Below, one piece after another: positions 1 to 5,935 of a DNA stretch of 6,956 bases. The notes under the pieces were generated by a model. It was given only the letters and a program-made list of their open reading frames with translations, was not told where the DNA came from and ran no database searches. The translations under genes and the position numbers were made by a program. The DNA is from Bacteriovoracaceae bacterium (lineage in GTDB: Bacteria; Bdellovibrionota; Bacteriovoracia; Bacteriovoracales; Bacteriovoracaceae): the NCBI GenBank assembly GCA_023954595.1, contig JAGSHJ010000161.1:1-6956 (forward strand), written 5' to 3'. How positions within the stretch are numbered: position 1 is the stretch's first letter; the number at the start of each line of letters is the position of its first letter.

Positions 1-651
1 AAAATCGGTCCAAATAAGCGATTTGAGCTTGATGTAATTAAAGAAGTATTTTCAATTGTAGGCGTTACCCCCAAATTTCATTATTTCCAGATGAAGGATC
101 TTTTCTCTAGTCTTGCTAGTGGTAAAGTTGAAATTGCTATGACGCTTAAGAGTTCTATGGGAGGAGGCATCTATTATAGCGACACGTATATACACTACCA
201 AAATGTTGCTGCGACATTGGCCGACAAGAAAATCGACATAGAGCGGATTGCCGCTTTAGCAAACCACTCTGTTGGTGCCTTTCAAAATGCTCACAAGTTT
301 CTAGGACGAGAGTATGGCCAAGCGGTTCGAAATCATATGAAATACAAAGAATACAAAGAACAGGACCGGCAGGTCACAGATCTATTTAGAGGTGAGATCG
401 ATGTCTTTATAGGAGATATAAATATCTTCAATTACTACAAAAAGATGGTAGCACAAAAAATTGATGTAGGAGCTGAAGTAGAGATTTCTGAAATCTTCCC
501 CAAAACGAATTACCAAGTAGGTTTTAGAAATAAAAACCTACGTGACAAGTTTAATACTGCTCTTGATTTTATAAAGAGTAATGGAACGTATAAAAGAAAG
601 AGAGATCAATACTCAAAGGTATTAAAGGGAAATCCTAAAAGCTCTAATTAG
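1..651 (+). CDS. Periplasmic solute-binding protein (SBP_bac_3-like), 5' end cut by window edge
   Basis: The reading frame is open from base 1 to the TAG at 649-651 (216 residues), so the gene begins upstream of the window; the ATG at 91 is an internal Met, not the start. Alignment by eye with the complete paralogue at 1458-2177 shows that the signal peptide and about 30 mature residues are missing. Shared blocks are the E/F-L-D-[VI] segment, YSDxYIxYQNVA, FQNA, IDVFxGDxNIFxYY and IFPxTNYQxGF, ending in a helical tail. This is the layout of the extracellular solute-binding family 3 (type II periplasmic binding fold), which normally delivers polar amino acids or similar small solutes to an ABC transporter. 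No permease or ATPase gene is present here, so the substrate is unknown. It could instead be an orphan sensor-like binding protein. The family call is fairly secure; transport function is inferred. Confidence 0.8.
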   Translation, partial: KIGPNKRFELDVIKEVFSIVGVTPKFHYFQMKDLFSSLASGKVEIAMTLKSSMGGGIYYSDTYIHYQNVAATLADKKIDIERIAALANHSVGAFQNAHKFLGREYGQAVRNHMKYKEYKEQDRQVTDLFRGEIDVFIGDINIFNYYKKMVAQKIDVGAEVEISEIFPKTNYQVGFRNKNLRDKFNTALDFIKSNGTYKRKRDQYSKVLKGNPKSSN

Positions 652-661
652 TTTAGAGCTT
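639..661. terminator. Hairpin at the convergent junction of genes 1 and 2
   Basis: Perfect 9-bp inverted repeat AAGCTCTAA (639-647) / TTAGAGCTT (653-661) with a 5-nt loop. It spans the stop codons of both convergent genes, which are only 1 nt apart. Read on the minus strand, the stem is followed by TTTT and a further T-rich stretch, as expected for a Rho-independent terminator of the yhgN-like gene. On the plus strand there is no T-run after the stem, so termination of gene 1 here is less convincing. Confidence 0.45.
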
Positions 662-1234
662 AAAATAGACTCCGATTCCATCCAGTAGCATTTGCACCGC
701 GACCATTACTAGAACCATACCCATTAACCTTTCAAGAGCCACAAGGCCTCTATCACCTAAAAGAGCTTGAATCTTTTTGGAGAATAAAAGTATCAATGCA
801 CTTGCAAGCCATGCCGCAATTAAAGCGATGCTCCAGTCTAACATCCTATTTGGGTCTTCGTTGGTAAGAAGCAATAGTGCTGCAAGAATTGATGGACCTG
901 CAATCATTGGTATGGCAATAGGTACTAAGAATGGCTCGTCCTGTCTGAATTCTTCAGAGTGAGATACAGGAAAGATCATCTTAATAGCAATTAAAAATAA
1001 TATGATTCCGCCTGCGATTCCCACAGACTCCTGTCTAAGATTTAGGAACGTTAAAATACTCTCTCCTGCAAAAAGAAAAAGAAGCATAATTATGATTGAT
1101 AAAATAAGCTCCCTTATCACTACCTTTGTTTTTCTCTCTTCAGGAACCTTTTTTAATGCGGAAATTAAAAGAGGTAAATTGCCCAATGGGTCCATAATCA
1201 AAAATAGGGTGACGGCAGCTGTAAAAGTATCCAT
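653..1234 (-). CDS. yhgN: MarC-family inner-membrane protein, YhgN type
   Basis: A 193-residue, very hydrophobic protein with about six membrane segments (roughly residues 5-25, 42-64, 70-88, 102-123, 133-151 and 168-188). It carries MDPLGNLP at 14-21 in the first helix and IPMIAGPS at 108-115 in the fourth, the paired half-repeat signatures of the MarC/UPF0056 family. Blocks such as FLFAGE, GGIILFLIAIKMIFP and LERLMG match E. coli YhgN, which has nearly the same length. The open frame extends to an ATG at 1312, but the Met at 1234 is chosen because it aligns with the YhgN N-terminus and has AAGGA 8 nt upstream; the intermediate ATG at 1252 has no such site. MarC proteins were once linked to multiple antibiotic resistance, a link later withdrawn, and no transport substrate is established. 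The gene sits in inverted orientation between two paralogous binding-protein genes, and no functional connection to them is visible. Confidence 0.9.
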   Translation of the reverse strand: MDTFTAAVTLFLIMDPLGNLPLLISALKKVPEERKTKVVIRELILSIIIMLLFLFAGESILTFLNLRQESVGIAGGIILFLIAIKMIFPVSHSEEFRQDEPFLVPIAIPMIAGPSILAALLLLTNEDPNRMLDWSIALIAAWLASALILLFSKKIQALLGDRGLVALERLMGMVLVMVAVQMLLDGIGVYFKL

Positions 1235-1242
1235 TTGAATAA

Positions 1243-1247
1243 TCCTT
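1243..1247 (-). promoter_or_regulatory. Ribosome binding site that decides the yhgN-like start
   Basis: On the minus strand AAGGA lies 8 nt before the ATG at 1234. No comparable purine-rich site precedes the in-frame ATGs at 1252 or 1312, which supports the shorter 193-residue product. Confidence 0.6.
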
Positions 1248-1364
1248 AACATTAAATAATTTCGACCCAGTGTAACCTTGTTTTCGGTCGTGTATACATA
1301 TTTTTTAAACAATAATCTTGAGCTAAATCATTGGTGTAGCAATAGTTTGGAAAGTTGCACGTTC

Positions 1365-1384
1365 TTTTTTTTTGGATTTTTTTT
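1365..1384. promoter_or_regulatory. Two phased T-tracts in the divergent intergenic region
   Basis: The 223-bp gap between the divergent yhgN-like gene and the binding-protein gene contains nine T (1365-1373), then GGA, then eight T (1377-1384). Their starts are 12 bp apart, close to one helical turn. Such phased A/T-tracts are known to curve DNA and can act as UP-like elements or as sites for nucleoid proteins. No confident -35/-10 pair was found on either strand in this gap, so the regulatory role is inferred only from position and composition. Confidence 0.3.
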
Positions 1385-1445
1385 CTTGATGGAGGTCAAA
1401 TTGCCATGGGGTATATTTAAAAAACTCAATACCAATATTTTCAGC

Positions 1446-1451
1446 AAGGAG
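1446..1451 (+). promoter_or_regulatory. Shine-Dalgarno site fixing a TTG start
   Basis: AAGGAG with a 6-nt spacer to TTG at 1458. The next in-frame ATG (1473) has no such site and would remove the lysine-bearing n-region of the signal peptide, so TTG is the better start. Confidence 0.75.
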
Positions 1452-1457
1452 TAAGCT

Positions 1458-2177
1458 TTGAAAATAACCGTTATGCTTTTAAGTGTATTTATCGCGACTG
1501 CATCTTTTGGCAAGGACTTAAAAATTGCCGTAGGGCTATCCCTTCCACCTTATGTTATCAAGAATCAGGATAAAGGGATGGAGCTTGATATTGTACGTAA
1601 TATCCTCAAAGAGAAGGGCCACAACCCGCAATTTGTCTTTGTACCTTTTGGGGAAGTGTACAAAAAGCTAGTTGCTGGTGAGGTAGATGCAGCCTTGACA
1701 CTTCAAAGCCAACTTGGTGGATCAGTTCACTATAGTGATGATTATATCCAATATCAAAATGTAGCAGTTACTCTGGAGAACAAGGGAATAAAGATCTCTT
1801 CATTGGCCGATCTATCAAAGGCGTCCATCGGGTCCTTCCAAAATGCTAAAATCTATTTAGGTGCGGAATTTAAAAAGGTTGTAGAAGCTAATGAAAATTA
1901 TAGAGAGTTTCCAGTTCAGGTTAGACAGGTAAGGGCACTATTTACTCAGGGTATAGATGTGTTCGTAGGGGATTTAAATATCTTTAAGTACTATCGGAAA
2001 AATGCTGGTAGAGCATCAAACACAAAACAAGCTGTTAGCGTCCATGAAATATTTCCTAGAACAAATTATCAAATGGGATTCAAGGATAAAAGTATAAGAG
2101 ACGCTTTCAATGCAGGGCTTAAAGAGATGAAGGCATCTGGTGCGTATCAGGCCAAAATTAACGAGTATACTAAGTAA
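1458..2177 (+). CDS. Periplasmic solute-binding protein (SBP_bac_3-like), complete paralogue of gene 1
   Basis: A 239-residue protein starting at TTG (1458) behind a strong AAGGAG site. Residues 1-18 form a Sec signal peptide with one Lys, a hydrophobic core and likely cleavage after ASFG. The mature part begins DLKIAVGLSLPPYV, the usual first strand and ligand-pocket loop of family 3 binding proteins. It continues with GMELDIV (40-46), AGEVDAALT (73-81), HYSDDYIQYQNVAVT (91-105), SIGSFQNA (123-130), IDVFVGDLNIFKYY (166-179) and EIFPRTNYQMGF (197-208). The Asp of VGD (172) corresponds to the position often used to hold the ligand amino group; the classical eR segment after the first domain is not evident, so the ligand may not be a standard amino acid. 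Most blocks recur in the truncated gene at 1-651, indicating a duplication. No permease or ATPase gene follows; a terminator lies directly downstream, so it is monocistronic. Confidence 0.85.
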   Translation: MKITVMLLSVFIATASFGKDLKIAVGLSLPPYVIKNQDKGMELDIVRNILKEKGHNPQFVFVPFGEVYKKLVAGEVDAALTLQSQLGGSVHYSDDYIQYQNVAVTLENKGIKISSLADLSKASIGSFQNAKIYLGAEFKKVVEANENYREFPVQVRQVRALFTQGIDVFVGDLNIFKYYRKNAGRASNTKQAVSVHEIFPRTNYQMGFKDKSIRDAFNAGLKEMKASGAYQAKINEYTK

Positions 2178-2188
2178 GTAAATAATAT

Positions 2189-2220
2189 GCGTGCCTTGAA
2201 TTTAGGCACGCTTTTATTAG
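2189..2220 (+). terminator. Rho-independent terminator after the second binding protein
   Basis: Perfect 8-bp GC-rich stem GCGTGCCT (2189-2196) / AGGCACGC (2204-2211) with a 7-nt loop, followed by TTTTATTA. It starts 11 nt after the TAA of the binding-protein gene and lies just beyond the stop of the convergent gene. On the minus strand the stem is followed only by ATATTATT, so it is mainly a plus-strand terminator. Confidence 0.85.
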
Positions 2221-2221
2221 A

Positions 2222-2743
2222 TCATTCTCCAAGTTTTTTCGATTTCTCCATATTTTTAATTATCATATCCACATCCTTACTGAACTGTGCCTCATCTATA
2301 TCAAGTCCATTTAATACTGTGCTCCAGTGGCGAGTTGCTGCTGCCATAGCGACAGCTTCTTTTACTTCCTGGTCACTTGCTCCTAGTGACTTTGCAATTT
2401 TAGTGTGCATTTCAATGCAGTAGGTACATGGAATCTGGGCCGCTACCGCCAATCCAATTAGTTCCTTGGACTTTGCATCTAGAGCTGTGTTGTTATTCAT
2501 TTCCATTGATTTCATTTGTGCCCATGCACCATCTATACTTGCACTTGGATATTGCTCCAAGAACTTTGGCACAAACCCAAAAGTCTTTTCTATGTCCTTG
2601 TATGTTTGCTGTGATGTATCTTTTGCTTTTTGTTGCTGTTGTTGCTGCTCGGTAGTGTCCTGCTTTATTTCATCTGCATGCGCAGTCATGCTAATAGATA
2701 ATGTTAGTAAACCAATTAAAACAGTTCTAAAATAATTATTCAT
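2222..2743 (-). CDS. Exported AhpD-like / carboxymuconolactone decarboxylase family protein
   Basis: A 173-residue protein. Residues 1-23 are a signal peptide (cleavage after AHA), followed by a polar, glutamine-rich linker with six consecutive Gln at 33-38. From about residue 46 it is an all-helical CMD domain. Residues 94-113 contain E94-x11-C106-T-Y-C109-x3-H113, exactly the spacing of the catalytic Glu, CxxC and His of AhpD peroxidases. In Mycobacterium, AhpD uses this CxxC to reduce AhpC and has peroxidase activity itself. Here the signal peptide implies a periplasmic thiol/disulfide or peroxide role; substrate and redox partner are not seen. It is not expected to be a true carboxymuconolactone decarboxylase, which lacks the CxxC. 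The start has a strong AAAGGAG site 5 nt upstream. It is divergent from the gene at 2847, with 103 bp between them. Confidence 0.87.
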   Translation of the reverse strand: MNNYFRTVLIGLLTLSISMTAHADEIKQDTTEQQQQQQKAKDTSQQTYKDIEKTFGFVPKFLEQYPSASIDGAWAQMKSMEMNNNTALDAKSKELIGLAVAAQIPCTYCIEMHTKIAKSLGASDQEVKEAVAMAAATRHWSTVLNGLDIDEAQFSKDVDMIIKNMEKSKKLGE

Positions 2744-2748
2744 AAGTT

Positions 2749-2755
2749 CTCCTTT
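2749..2755 (-). promoter_or_regulatory. Strong ribosome binding site of the AhpD-like gene
   Basis: Minus-strand AAAGGAG with a 5-nt spacer to the ATG at 2743. This confirms the start and therefore the presence of the signal peptide. Confidence 0.7.
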
Positions 2756-2846
2756 GTGGGCTCAGATATGCATGGGCAATGCCAAATTAATGCTTTTTAT
2801 GAACCCATCCGATAAATAATTTGAAGTTATTAAATAAAGGAAGCGC

Positions 2847-3497
2847 ATGAAAAAGCTTGTAACGTCTATCGTTGTGTCATTATTTATAGTTCCAGCAGCA
2901 ATTGGTGCTGAATGTAGCGAGAAGATACAGATGGAGCGCAATTTATTAGCGACCCAGATATTTGAAAGACAAAACTATGCAGAGGGCTACCTTATGGCCT
3001 TAAGCGGTTTTTCTGAGCCTGTTGCATTTGAGGATGCCGCAAACTTTCAAAGGGACAAAGTTGCTGGCAGGTTGAACGATTTGGAGCTTCAACTAAAGAT
3101 GATTGACGCTAAGTATGAATGTCAAAAAGAGCTTCCTCTAGAGAAAAATGAATTCGTCGGTTACAGAGCATGTCTAGGTGATAAGACTGAAGCGTATAAA
3201 GAATTAGGACACCTTCAACTAGCGCAGGCTGCAAAAGCTTCGTTTAATGAGGGTTATGAAGATGCTGTAAGTATTCTGAAAACTAAGCTTGGAAGCAAGA
3301 GTGCATCACTAGATAAAATGCTGGAAAAACGTAGACAGGAAAACATGAAAGAAGAAATTAACAATGCCCATAAGATCAAAAGAGTCGTTGCTCGTGCTTG
3401 TGGTGGTTCATTAGAAGACAGTGATCGCTCAATTGAGGATCAGCAATACAAGAAGTCTTCAGATTCAATTAGTGGTCGTGCTGCAGAATCTAACTAA
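2847..3497 (+). CDS. Secreted helical protein of unknown function with an apparent internal repeat
   Basis: A 216-residue product I do not recognise. Residues 1-21 form a signal peptide (MKKL start, hydrophobic core, cleavage after AIGA). Cys23 is preceded by Glu, so there is no lipobox and it is not a lipoprotein. The rest is charged and predicted helical. Four cysteines (23, 92, 109, 185) bracket two segments of about 70 and 77 residues, and each segment has an [NS]-[YF]-x-E-G-Y-x-x-A motif at a similar distance from its first Cys (residues 43-51 and 132-140). This suggests tandem duplication of a disulfide-closed helical hairpin. The last 30 residues are polar, Ser/Asp/Gln-rich and probably disordered. 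AAAGGA sits 5 nt upstream of the ATG. The gene stands alone, with a terminator candidate behind it. Periplasmic or secreted location is well supported; no function is assigned. Confidence 0.75.
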   Translation: MKKLVTSIVVSLFIVPAAIGAECSEKIQMERNLLATQIFERQNYAEGYLMALSGFSEPVAFEDAANFQRDKVAGRLNDLELQLKMIDAKYECQKELPLEKNEFVGYRACLGDKTEAYKELGHLQLAQAAKASFNEGYEDAVSILKTKLGSKSASLDKMLEKRRQENMKEEINNAHKIKRVVARACGGSLEDSDRSIEDQQYKKSSDSISGRAAESN

Positions 3498-3504
3498 CAA
3501 TAAG

Positions 3505-3559
3505 ATTAGGCCTAGTGGGTAATATTGCTCGAGGCCTAATGACATCTCATCTTTTTTTT
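3505..3559 (+). terminator. Probable terminator: 9-bp stem, then a T8 run
   Basis: Inverted repeat ATTAGGCCT (3505-3513) / AGGCCTAAT (3532-3540) with an 18-nt loop, beginning 7 nt after the gene's stop. A run of eight T (3552-3559) follows 11 nt later, preceded by a small ATGA/TCAT hairpin. The gap between the main stem and the T-run is longer than usual, so the exact termination point is uncertain. Confidence 0.55.
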
Positions 3560-3634
3560 AGATTGTAAGGAAAACCTTAATACTTCTAAAAACATTCATT
3601 ACCTGTACAAACAAATTTAAAGTGAACTCTAAGA

Positions 3635-3659
3635 ACCACACTATCGGAAGTGGTATGAT
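3635..3659 (+). promoter_or_regulatory. Candidate extended -10 promoter with overlapping inverted repeat, upstream of the phytochrome gene
   Basis: TGGTATGAT at 3651-3659 fits the extended -10 consensus TGnTATAAT with a single mismatch; no good -35 is present at the normal distance, which is typical of extended -10 promoters. An inverted repeat ACCAC (3635-3639) / GTGGT (3650-3654) overlaps it and could be an operator. Transcription would start near 3666, leaving only about 11 nt before the ATG at 3677. Confidence 0.35.
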
Positions 3660-3676
3660 CAGTTTAAGCTTTTTAG

Positions 3677-5920
3677 ATGAAGCTAGACTTGGAGAGAATT
3701 AACTTTTTAAACTGCGAGGCCGAACAGATCCATATGTCGGGTAGGGTCCAAGACTTTGGTTTCCTTTTCGGTCTGAACCAAGATAACTTTCTTGTCGAAT
3801 TTGTAAGTGAGAATGAGAAAAAATTAATTAAAAAATCCTGTTTAGGCACAAGCTTTTTTGATCTATTCCAACTTAGTGATCTAGAATGTGACTATATAAA
3901 AAATGCGTTTAATGATTGTGAACTACACTCATTGAGACTTCCCTACATTTTAGAACTGAAGACATCCGTTCTAAATAAAGAATATAATAAAACTCTTTTT
4001 TCATGTGTCTTCTATTCTAGCTCCGGATATTTTATTGCTGAACTAGAGCCCAAGTGTGATCGTACTGATGAATTAAAAGTAAAGCATCAGTGTCTTATAT
4101 CGAATCGTAAAAGCGAAAATGACTTTAAAGATTGCGTGAGCTTTGAGCGACTGTGTAATCAACTGTTGAGAGGTATTAAGGCCCTGACAGGTTATGAGCG
4201 CACATTTATTTACAAGTTTAGGCCAGATAATTCGGGAGTGGTGGTTGCCGAGGTTAAAGAGGCAAACCTTGAAAGCTATCATAGTGTGTATTTTCCGGAG
4301 AAAGACATCCCTTCACAGGCCAGAGAGCTTTATAAAACAAACCTTGTAAGAATGATATCCGACATCGACAGAGAACCTATGCTTTTAAAATACAAGCATA
4401 GTGAGAAGTGCATTGATCTTTCACAGTCTCTTATAAGAGATCTTTCACCTATTCATAAGAAATACCTTGATAATATGGGTGTGAAGGCATCCATGTCCAT
4501 CTCATTATTGGTAGATGGACAGCTATGGGGTTTGATAAATTGTCATCATACAAATTCTCATTATATTCATCAGGAAGTACGCCTTGAGTGTGTCGTTTTA
4601 GCTGAGAGCTTTTGTTGGCAGATCAAAAGATTTGAACAGAGACAATCTGAATTGAAGAAGCACAGAATCAATATGTTTTTAGAAAAACTTGAAAAACAGG
4701 CACAGAATATGGCGAGTCCAGGCGCTGCCTTGCAGAGCCTTAGTGAGGAAGCTTTTGAGTTGATGGGTGCCAGTGGATTTTCCTATCGTTCACAATTAGA
4801 TGCAATAAATCTGGGGGAGATGCCTTCTGAGCGGGAGCTTTTTAATCTAGGCCAGCAGGCCGCAAATTCGGCATCAGGGCAAATTGTTTCTCAAATAAAC
4901 TCAGAGCAAGGTGAGCAGAATATGCTGTTTGGCTGTCTGGTCTCTACTTGCGCTAATGATCAAAAGTTTATGACTGGGTGGTTTAGAACTGGAGGCGTTG
5001 TCACTCAAAAGTGGATAGGTGAGCCTAGGGAAGAAAGACCACTAGGAGATAAAAAACACAGACTAAAACCTAGAAGTGAATTTGTTGTGGTTGAGAAGGA
5101 GGTCTGTGATCAATTAGCCCCTTGGAGTGAGTTGGAGATCTATTTGGCGGAAAAAATCCACTCCATATTTTTAAGGTCTATAGTTAAAGAGCAAGAGAAA
5201 GTAAAAAGGACGATTTCTTATCTTCGGGCAATTAACAACTCTAAAGATGAATTTCTTATAACACTAGCTCATGAATTAAAGAATCCAATCAGTGCCTTAA
5301 GTGCTGCTGTAGAGGTTTTAAGTGATGGTGACGTCTCTAACCCTGCCTTCGGTGTTATGGAGCGAGGTGTTCAGCAGATTTCAGCTCTTGTGGAAGACCT
5401 GCTTGATGTTGGGAAAATCATTCACGGCAAGGTTCAACTTCGAAGCGACACTGTGGAACTCAATAGTGTAGTAGAAAATGCCGTGGAACTGATAATGTCT
5501 GAAGTGAGAAGCCGCAGTCATAAGTTGAAATGTTCTAGATCTGAAAATCCTATTTATGTCTCTGGAGACTTTACAAGGCTAACACAGATATTTGTTAACC
5601 TTTTGAATAATGCCGCGAAGTATACTCCCGATGGTGGACATATAGATGTCGAAGTTCAGGAACATCAAGATAAAGCTGAGGTTAGAGTTAAAGATGACGG
5701 GATTGGGATTTCTTCAAAAGACTTAGAAGGTATTTTTAAAATTTTCTCGCAGGTAAAAAATCAGGAGAGTGAAGGTCTAGGTTTAGGGCTTGCTTTGGTT
5801 GAAAAACTTGTGCACTTACATGGTGGGGAGATTGGTGTGAAAAGTGAGGGTGAGGGCCATGGCAGCGAATTCTATGTCTGCCTGCCAAAGTTAAAAAATA
5901 AAAATAAAAAAGGCCCCTAG
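3677..5920 (+). CDS. bphP: Bacteriophytochrome sensor histidine kinase
   Basis: A 747-residue cytoplasmic red/far-red photoreceptor kinase. PAS, about 1-125: Cys13 in the CxxExIHxxG context is the expected biliverdin attachment residue. GAF, about 145-315: Y179 in YKF, FPEKDIP (206-212, Asp210 of the DIP motif), SPIHKKYLDNMGV with His260, and LWGLINCHH with His290. PHY, about 325-500: tongue with WIGEP at 446-450 and PRSEF at 465-469. HisKA: H-box AHELKNP with His532. HATPase: N-box NLLNNAAKY (641-649), G1 DDGIGIS (673-679), F-box and G2 EGLGLGLALV (699-708). All motifs needed for chromophore binding and autophosphorylation are therefore present. Oddities: VQDFG (24-28) replaces the usual IQPHG, and PRSEF replaces PRxSF. 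The ATG directly follows an in-frame TAG and has no clear Shine-Dalgarno; a later Met would lose Cys13. No response regulator or heme oxygenase gene is adjacent, so the output pathway is unknown. Confidence 0.95.
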   Translation: MKLDLERINFLNCEAEQIHMSGRVQDFGFLFGLNQDNFLVEFVSENEKKLIKKSCLGTSFFDLFQLSDLECDYIKNAFNDCELHSLRLPYILELKTSVLNKEYNKTLFSCVFYSSSGYFIAELEPKCDRTDELKVKHQCLISNRKSENDFKDCVSFERLCNQLLRGIKALTGYERTFIYKFRPDNSGVVVAEVKEANLESYHSVYFPEKDIPSQARELYKTNLVRMISDIDREPMLLKYKHSEKCIDLSQSLIRDLSPIHKKYLDNMGVKASMSISLLVDGQLWGLINCHHTNSHYIHQEVRLECVVLAESFCWQIKRFEQRQSELKKHRINMFLEKLEKQAQNMASPGAALQSLSEEAFELMGASGFSYRSQLDAINLGEMPSERELFNLGQQAANSASGQIVSQINSEQGEQNMLFGCLVSTCANDQKFMTGWFRTGGVVTQKWIGEPREERPLGDKKHRLKPRSEFVVVEKEVCDQLAPWSELEIYLAEKIHSIFLRSIVKEQEKVKRTISYLRAINNSKDEFLITLAHELKNPISALSAAVEVLSDGDVSNPAFGVMERGVQQISALVEDLLDVGKIIHGKVQLRSDTVELNSVVENAVELIMSEVRSRSHKLKCSRSENPIYVSGDFTRLTQIFVNLLNNAAKYTPDGGHIDVEVQEHQDKAEVRVKDDGIGISSKDLEGIFKIFSQVKNQESEGLGLGLALVEKLVHLHGGEIGVKSEGEGHGSEFYVCLPKLKNKNKKGP

Positions 5921-5931
5921 AAAGAGGCCTT
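5899..5931 (-). terminator. Strong minus-strand terminator shared by the convergent genes
   Basis: Stem AAGGCC (5910-5915) / GGCCTT (5926-5931), extended inside by a CT/AG pairing after one mismatch, with an AGAA tetraloop. Read on the minus strand it is followed by TTTTTTATTTTTATTTTTT, an excellent U-tract for the gene ending at 5936. On the plus strand only a short TCAGTTTATC follows. The U-tract and left arm lie inside the last codons of the phytochrome gene. Confidence 0.85.
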
Positions 5932-5935
5932 CAGT

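Noticed and set aside
777..1238. Plus-strand open frames inside the yhgN-like gene
   Set aside because: They lie antisense to a well-supported membrane protein, have no ribosome sites and encode no recognisable protein.
1235..1312. N-terminal extension of the yhgN-like protein from the ATG at 1312
   Set aside because: The extra 26 residues are polar, do not match YhgN, and the downstream Met at 1234 has a good ribosome site.
2630..2647. Trinucleotide repeat (six Gln codons) as a phase-variable repeat
   Set aside because: The codons are a mix of CAA and CAG, so it is not a pure repeat; in-frame length change would not switch the gene off.
2428..2735. Cysteine-rich plus-strand frames opposite the AhpD-like gene
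   Set aside because: The cysteine run is simply the antisense of the Gln-rich and Ala-rich codons of the real gene.
3566..3579. TAAGG-AAAA-CCTTA hairpin as a terminator or riboswitch
   Set aside because: Only 5 bp with no T-run behind it; too weak to assign any role.
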